Positions 14,178 to 18,394 of a DNA stretch of 18,394 bases are shown here, piece by piece. Made by a program: the position numbers and the translations under genes. How positions within the stretch are numbered: position 1 is the first letter of the stretch; each line of letters opens with the position of its first letter. Source of the stretch: an uncultured Eubacteriales bacterium (GTDB lineage: Bacteria > Bacillota > Clostridia > Oscillospirales > Acutalibacteraceae); NCBI GenBank assembly GCA_934444695.1, contig CAKSDF010000023.1, positions 1 to 18,394 on the forward strand. The letters are read 5' to 3'. The notes beneath the pieces are model-generated. The model had not been told where the DNA came from. It did not search any database and was given only the letters and a program-made list of their open reading frames with translations.

Positions 14178-14217
14178 AACAGCTAACAAAAAAATCTTAA
14201 TTTTCAGGGTGAGGGCA

Positions 14218-15456
14218 ATGAATTTTTTTGATGAATTGAAAAATTACGACAGCGAGGTCTTTTCCGCCTGCGACAGCGAGCTTAAACGTCAGCAGGGGAA
14301 TATAGAGCTTATCGCTTCGGAAAATATAGTTTCAAAGGCCGTGCTTTTGGCGGCCGGAGGAGTGCTGACAAATAAATATGCCGAAGGATATCCCGGCAAA
14401 AGATATTACGGCGGTTGTCAGTATGTCGACATTGTGGAAAACATAGCAAGAGACCGCGCCAAAAAGATTTTCGGCGCCGAGCATGCCAATGTTCAGCCCC
14501 ACAGCGGAGCAAATGCCAACCTTGCTGTGTTTTTTGCCCTGCTTACCCCCGGCGATACCATTATGGGAATGAACCTTTCCCAGGGGGGACATCTTTCCCA
14601 CGGTTCGCCGGTAAACATTTCGGGTAAATATTTTAATGTGGTGCCCTATGGGGTCGATCCCGTTACCGAAACCATCGATTACGACGAAATGGAGCGCATA
14701 GCTTTAGAATGCCGTCCGAAAATGATAGTGTCGGGCGCCAGCGCCTATTCGAGAATTATAGATTTTGCCCGCATTAGAGAGATTTGCGACAAGGTTGGGG
14801 CATATATGATGGTTGACATTGCCCACATTGCGGGACTTGTAGCGTCGGGACTCCATCCCTCTCCCGTGCCCTTTGCCGATGTTGTCACCACCACCACCCA
14901 TAAGACCCTTCGCGGCCCCAGAGGCGGTATGATACTCTGCAAAGAGGAGTATGCCAAGGTCATAGACAAGGCGGTTTTCCCCGGCGTGCAGGGCGGCCCC
15001 CTTATGCACATAATCGCCGCCAAGGCGGTGGCTCTCGGGGAGGCTCTTACCGTCGAGTTTGCCGAATATCAGAAGCAGATAGTCAAAAATGCGGCTGTGC
15101 TTTGCGATGAGCTTAAAAAGCACGGTGTAAGGATAGTATCGGGCGGAACCGACAATCACCTTATGCTTCTCGATCTTACCGAAAAGGGCATAACCGGCAA
15201 GGATCTTGAAAAAATGCTGGATGAAGTGCACATAACCGTCAATAAAAACACCATTCCAAACGAAACCTTAAGCCCCTTTGTCACAAGCGGTGTCAGAATA
15301 GGTACTCCCGCCGTTACTTCAAGGGGATTTAAAGAGGCTGAAATGGTCAAAATTGCCGAGCTTATAAGCGACATTATCACCGACTTTGAGGGCAATAAAG
15401 AACGGGTATCGAAGCAGGTAAGCGAGCTTTGCGAAAGATTCCCCATATACGAATAA
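14218..15456 (+). CDS. glyA: Serine hydroxymethyltransferase
   Basis: PLP enzyme interconverting serine plus tetrahydrofolate with glycine plus 5,10-methylene-THF, 412 aa, the usual length. Motifs include IELIASENIVS at the N terminus, NKYAEGYPGKRYYGG, the PHSGANAN cofactor loop, MVDIAHIAGLVASG with the PLP-ring Asp, and VTTTTHKTLRGPRGG with the Schiff-base lysine Lys229. The frame is open to 14149, but that stretch is terminator and promoter; the ATG at 14218 is preceded by AGGGTGAGG (14206-14214). It is a single gene with its own promoter, followed 86 bases later by fhs with another promoter. It provides methylene-THF for thymidylate and purine synthesis. Confidence 0.96.
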   Translation: MNFFDELKNYDSEVFSACDSELKRQQGNIELIASENIVSKAVLLAAGGVLTNKYAEGYPGKRYYGGCQYVDIVENIARDRAKKIFGAEHANVQPHSGANANLAVFFALLTPGDTIMGMNLSQGGHLSHGSPVNISGKYFNVVPYGVDPVTETIDYDEMERIALECRPKMIVSGASAYSRIIDFARIREICDKVGAYMMVDIAHIAGLVASGLHPSPVPFADVVTTTTHKTLRGPRGGMILCKEEYAKVIDKAVFPGVQGGPLMHIIAAKAVALGEALTVEFAEYQKQIVKNAAVLCDELKKHGVRIVSGGTDNHLMLLDLTEKGITGKDLEKMLDEVHITVNKNTIPNETLSPFVTSGVRIGTPAVTSRGFKEAEMVKIAELISDIITDFEGNKERVSKQVSELCERFPIYE

Positions 15457-15475
15457 ATGCCGCAAATAATTTTTC

Positions 15476-15504
15476 TTTACAAAAAGGGTTTTGTATTGTA
15501 CAAT
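15476..15504 (+). promoter_or_regulatory. Promoter of fhs
   Basis: TTTACA (15476-15481), 17-base spacer and TACAAT (15499-15504). Predicted start near 15511, about 32 bases before the ATG. No terminator is seen between glyA and this promoter, so read-through from glyA is possible. Confidence 0.75.
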
Positions 15505-15506
15505 AC
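15493..15506. promoter_or_regulatory. 14-base perfect palindrome over the fhs -10 box, candidate operator
   Basis: GTATTGTACAATAC is identical on both strands and contains the whole -10 hexamer. The core TATTGTACAATA recurs at glyA as TATGGTACAATA (14167-14178), 11 of 12 identical, again over the -10 box. This suggests a common DNA-binding regulator; none is identified. Confidence 0.45.
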
Positions 15507-15542
15507 CGATAACAAAAAATCGGGACGAGGTGTGTTAAGATT

Positions 15543-17213
15543 ATGCTAAGCGACATAGAAATAGCAAACGGCTGTGAAATGCGCCCCATAGGGGAGATAG
15601 CAAAGGCCGCGGGAATTGAGGAAAAATATGTCGAGCAATACGGCAAATATAAGGCCAAGATCGACCTTTCGATTTTCGATAGTATAAAAAAACCAAGCGG
15701 AAAGCTTGTGCTCGTTACCGCCATAAGTCCCACACCTGCGGGAGAGGGGAAAACCACCACCACAATAGGTCTTGCCGACGGAATAAAACGGCTTGGCAAA
15801 AACGTGTCGGTGGCTCTGCGCGAGCCGTCCCTCGGCCCTGTTTTCGGAATTAAGGGCGGCGCGGCCGGCGGCGGATACGCTCAGGTCGTTCCCATGGAGG
15901 ACATAAACCTTCATTTCACCGGAGATTTCCACGCAATCGGCGCCGCAAACAACCTCCTCGCCGCCATGCTCGACAATCATATACATCAGGGTAACGAGCT
16001 TGGTATCGATACCAGAAAGATAACCTGGAAGCGCTGCGTTGATATGAACGACCGCCAGCTCAGAAACATTGTTGACGGACTGGGCGGAAAGGTCAACGGC
16101 GTTCCGAGAGAAGACGGTTTTGACATAACCGTTGCAAGCGAAATTATGGCCGTGCTTTGCCTTTCCGGCTCTATAAGCGAGCTTAAAGAACGGCTTTCAA
16201 AAATAATCGTGGGATACACCTTCGATGACAGGCCGGTCACGGCAGGCCAGCTTAATGCCCAGGGTGCTATGGCCGCCCTTTTAAAGGATGCGCTTAAGCC
16301 CAATCTCGTTCAAACCCTTGAAGGTACGCCTGCCTTTGTGCACGGCGGCCCCTTTGCAAATATTGCCCACGGATGCAATTCGGTGACCGCCACAAAGCTG
16401 TCCCTTGCTTTAAGCGATTATACTATTACCGAGGCGGGATTCGGTGCAGATCTCGGTGCCGAAAAATTTTTCGACATAAAGTGCCGTATGGCGGGACTAA
16501 AACCCGATGCAGTCGTGATCGTGGCTACCGTCAGGGCGCTGAAAATGCACGGCGGCCTTAAAAAAGATCAACTGGCAAACGAGGATCTCACGGCCCTTGA
16601 AAAGGGAATTCCCAACCTTCTGCGCCATATCAAAAATATTACGACGGTTTATAAGCTGCCCTGTGTTGTGGCCGTAAACCGATTCCCCACCGACACCGAC
16701 CGTGAAATAGACTTTATAATCGACAAATGCCGTTCTCTTTCGGTCAATACCATTTTGTCCACCGTTTGGGCAGAGGGCGGAAAGGGCGGAGAGGCTCTTG
16801 CCAAAGAGGTTATAGGCCTTTGCGAGCAGCAAAAGGGTGATTTTTCCTTCGCGTATGAGGATGACCTTTCGATTGCCGAAAAAATTGAAGCGGTGGCAAA
16901 GAAAATATACGGCGGCGACGGCGTTATATTTACCGACGGGGCGAAAAAGCAGATCGATAATCTCGAAAAATTAGGATTTTCAAACTGCCCGGTCTGTATT
17001 GCCAAGACCCAGTACAGCTTTTCCGACGACGCTTCAAAGCTCGGTGCGCCCGAGGGATTCAGCATAACGGTCAGAAATGTTAAGGTGTCGGCCGGAGCGG
17101 GATTTATAGTCGTGCTCACCGGAAATATAATGACCATGCCGGGACTTCCCAAAAGACCGGCGGCCGAACGCATCGACATTGACGACAGCGGAAAAATAAC
17201 AGGATTATTCTGA
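15543..17213 (+). CDS. fhs: Formate--tetrahydrofolate ligase
   Basis: ATP-dependent synthesis of 10-formyl-THF from formate and THF, 556 aa, the standard length of bacterial enzymes. The P-loop PTPAGEGKTTTT lies at residues 63-74 (LVTAISPTPAGEGKTTTTIGL). Other family blocks visible are LREPSLGPVFGIKGGAAGGGYAQV, NLHFTGDFHAI, FVHGGPFANIAHGCNS, TEAGFGADLGAEKFFDIKCR and the C-terminal GFIVVLTGNIMTMPGLPKRPAA. GAGGTG (15527-15532) supports the ATG. In acetogens this is part of the Wood-Ljungdahl methyl branch; in other anaerobes it feeds purine synthesis and formyl-Met. No other acetyl-CoA pathway gene is in the window, so the biosynthetic role is the safer reading. Confidence 0.96.
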   Translation: MLSDIEIANGCEMRPIGEIAKAAGIEEKYVEQYGKYKAKIDLSIFDSIKKPSGKLVLVTAISPTPAGEGKTTTTIGLADGIKRLGKNVSVALREPSLGPVFGIKGGAAGGGYAQVVPMEDINLHFTGDFHAIGAANNLLAAMLDNHIHQGNELGIDTRKITWKRCVDMNDRQLRNIVDGLGGKVNGVPREDGFDITVASEIMAVLCLSGSISELKERLSKIIVGYTFDDRPVTAGQLNAQGAMAALLKDALKPNLVQTLEGTPAFVHGGPFANIAHGCNSVTATKLSLALSDYTITEAGFGADLGAEKFFDIKCRMAGLKPDAVVIVATVRALKMHGGLKKDQLANEDLTALEKGIPNLLRHIKNITTVYKLPCVVAVNRFPTDTDREIDFIIDKCRSLSVNTILSTVWAEGGKGGEALAKEVIGLCEQQKGDFSFAYEDDLSIAEKIEAVAKKIYGGDGVIFTDGAKKQIDNLEKLGFSNCPVCIAKTQYSFSDDASKLGAPEGFSITVRNVKVSAGAGFIVVLTGNIMTMPGLPKRPAAERIDIDDSGKITGLF

Positions 17214-17222
17214 TGATAAATT

Positions 17223-17259
17223 AAACCCGTCGGCTCACATTTGCTGATCCGTCGGGTTT
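17223..17259 (+). terminator. Probable terminator hairpin after fhs
   Basis: Arms 17223-17233 (AAACCCGTCGG) and 17249-17259 (CCGTCGGGTTT) pair at 10 of 11 positions around a 15-base loop. Only three Ts end the 3' arm and GCGATAT follows, so termination efficiency is uncertain. Confidence 0.6.
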
Positions 17260-17270
17260 GCGATATATAA

Positions 17271-17290
17271 GAACGGACGAAAGACCGTTC
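17271..17290 (+). other. Small hairpin in the guaB upstream region
   Basis: GAACGG (17271-17276) pairs with CCGTTC (17285-17290). It sits between the fhs hairpin and guaB. The rest of 17291-17428 shows no convincing promoter, and I do not recognise a purine-type riboswitch core. Confidence 0.35.
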
Positions 17291-17428
17291 AAGCGGTTAA
17301 AAGACGGCTTAAGTGGTTTGTGTGGCGGAAAATGCAGCACCGCTTTTGCACTTATCCCGCACCGACCGCATATGATTTGAAAACAAAGGGCGGCAGGCGC
17401 CGTATCCTATAAAACGGAGGTAAAAATT

Positions 17429-18394
17429 ATGGCTTATTATTTCAAGGATGTTTCACACACCTTCAACGAGTATCTTCTTGTACCCGGATATTCTTCGTCC
17501 GAGTGCATTCCCGACAATGTGTCGCTAAAGACCCCTCTTGTCAAATTCAAAAAAGGGGAGCAGCCGGCCATTTCCATGAACATTCCTCTGACATCGGCCA
17601 TAATGCAGTCGGTTTCGGGAGAAAAGCTGGCCGTGGCTCTCGCTAAGGAGGGCGGCGTGTCCTTCATCTTCGGCTCTCAGTCGATAGAATCGGAAGCGGC
17701 CATGGTAAAAAGCGCAAAGAATTTTAAGGCGGGATTTGTGGTGAGCGACAGCAACATCACCCCCGATGCCACCTTAAACGACATAATCGAGCTTAAGGAA
17801 AAAAACGGCCATTCCACCATCGCCGTGACCAGCGACGGAACGGCAAACGGAAAGCTTCTGGGTATTGTTACCTCCCGTGATTACCGCGTCAGCCGAATGA
17901 AGGGCGACGAAAAGGTATCGACCTTTATGACTCCCCTCGACAAGCTTGTTGTGGGAAGCGCCGACACCACCCTTAAAGAAGCCAACGACATCATATGGGA
18001 CAATAAGCTTAATTCTCTGCCCATTGTCGATGAGGACGGATCTCTTAAATATTTCGTTTTCCGCAAGGATTACGACGCTCATAAAGACAATCCCAACGAG
18101 CTTTTGGACGAGCACAAGAGATACATCGTCGGCGCGGGAATCAACACCCGCGATTATGCCGAGCGTGTTCCCGCCCTTGTGGACGCGGGAGTGGATGTGC
18201 TTTGCATAGATTCCTCCGAAGGATTTTCCGAGTGGCAGTCGAGAACCATCGACTGGATAAGAGAGCACTACGGTGACGGCGTTAAGGTGGGCGCCGGGAA
18301 TGTCGTCGACAAGGAGGGATTCTTGTTCCTTGCAAAGGCAGGCGCCGATTTCATTAAGGTGGGCATCGGCGGCGGCTCCATATGCATAACCAGA
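17429..18394 (+). CDS. guaB: IMP dehydrogenase, 3' end missing
   Basis: NAD-dependent oxidation of IMP to XMP, the committed step to GMP. The frame is open from the ATG at 17429 (GGAGG at 17416-17420) to the window edge, 322 residues. The order is TIM-barrel start (HTFNEYLLVPGYSS, PLTSAIMQSVSGEKLA), then an inserted two-CBS-domain section at about residues 95-220 (GIVTSRDYR, FMTPLDKLVV, NSLPIVDEDG), then the second part of the barrel (YIVGAGINTRDYAERVPAL, DVLCIDSSEGFSEWQ, KVGAGNVVD). The window stops at GIGGGSICITR; Cys319 is the catalytic cysteine. The GGGSICITR loop and many long blocks match, by recall, the Tritrichomonas foetus-type enzyme, not the shorter classical bacterial GuaB. About 180 further residues should follow outside. 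Confidence 0.95.
   Translation, partial: MAYYFKDVSHTFNEYLLVPGYSSSECIPDNVSLKTPLVKFKKGEQPAISMNIPLTSAIMQSVSGEKLAVALAKEGGVSFIFGSQSIESEAAMVKSAKNFKAGFVVSDSNITPDATLNDIIELKEKNGHSTIAVTSDGTANGKLLGIVTSRDYRVSRMKGDEKVSTFMTPLDKLVVGSADTTLKEANDIIWDNKLNSLPIVDEDGSLKYFVFRKDYDAHKDNPNELLDEHKRYIVGAGINTRDYAERVPALVDAGVDVLCIDSSEGFSEWQSRTIDWIREHYGDGVKVGAGNVVDKEGFLFLAKAGADFIKVGIGGGSICITR

Noticed and set aside
14149..14217. N-terminal extension of glyA
   Set aside because: It lies over the pyr terminator and glyA promoter; the SHMT family start aligns with the ATG at 14218.
17214..17428. Purine riboswitch upstream of guaB
   Set aside because: Only simple hairpins are visible; the conserved core and three-way junction of known purine riboswitches could not be found.

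Overview
The window looks like the chromosome of an anaerobic, low-to-mid GC Firmicute, most likely a gut Clostridia (Oscillospiraceae-like). This rests on the NAD-linked class 1B dihydroorotate dehydrogenase pair PyrK/PyrD, the pyrB-pyrI aspartate carbamoyltransferase pair, a formate-tetrahydrofolate ligase, AGGAGG-type ribosome binding sites and many four-base ATGA gene overlaps. No taxonomic search was possible. I see no rRNA, tRNA, CRISPR array, transposase, integrase or phage gene.

Layout. 1-1256 is an M18 aminopeptidase cut by the left edge. 1478-4503 is a tight four-gene run: flavodoxin-like NAD(P)H oxidoreductase, DUF1003 membrane protein, ABC exporter ATPase and ABC-2 permease. 4641-6320 holds a two-TM protein whose soluble domain resembles FAIM1, followed by a calcineurin-like phosphoesterase and a strong terminator. 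6624-7148 has a small SemiSWEET/PQ-loop-like membrane protein on the minus strand, divergent from a LysR regulator (7149-8033). Their shared region carries two face-to-face consensus-like promoters and two abutting T-N11-A palindromes. 8034-8484 is a gene-free stretch with long hairpins, 25-base tandem repeats and, at its end, a consensus promoter.

That promoter drives pyrC-pyrK-pyrD-pyrF-pyrE-pyrB-pyrI (8485-14014), which covers de novo UMP synthesis except carbamoyl phosphate synthetase. Most junctions overlap. A terminator follows, and the glyA promoter is partly embedded in it. glyA (14218-15456) and fhs (15543-17213) supply one-carbon units on tetrahydrofolate. They have separate promoters that are nearly identical around the -10 and first transcribed bases, which suggests co-control. 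The window ends in guaB (17429 onward), an IMP dehydrogenase very like the Tritrichomonas foetus enzyme, broken by the right edge just after the catalytic cysteine. The right half is therefore a nucleotide and one-carbon biosynthesis block.

I found no clearly new defence or mobile system. The most interesting signals are regulatory (the LysR/SemiSWEET divergent region, the shared glyA/fhs element, the terminator-promoter overlap and the repeat region upstream of the pyr operon), plus the membrane-anchored FAIM1-like protein.
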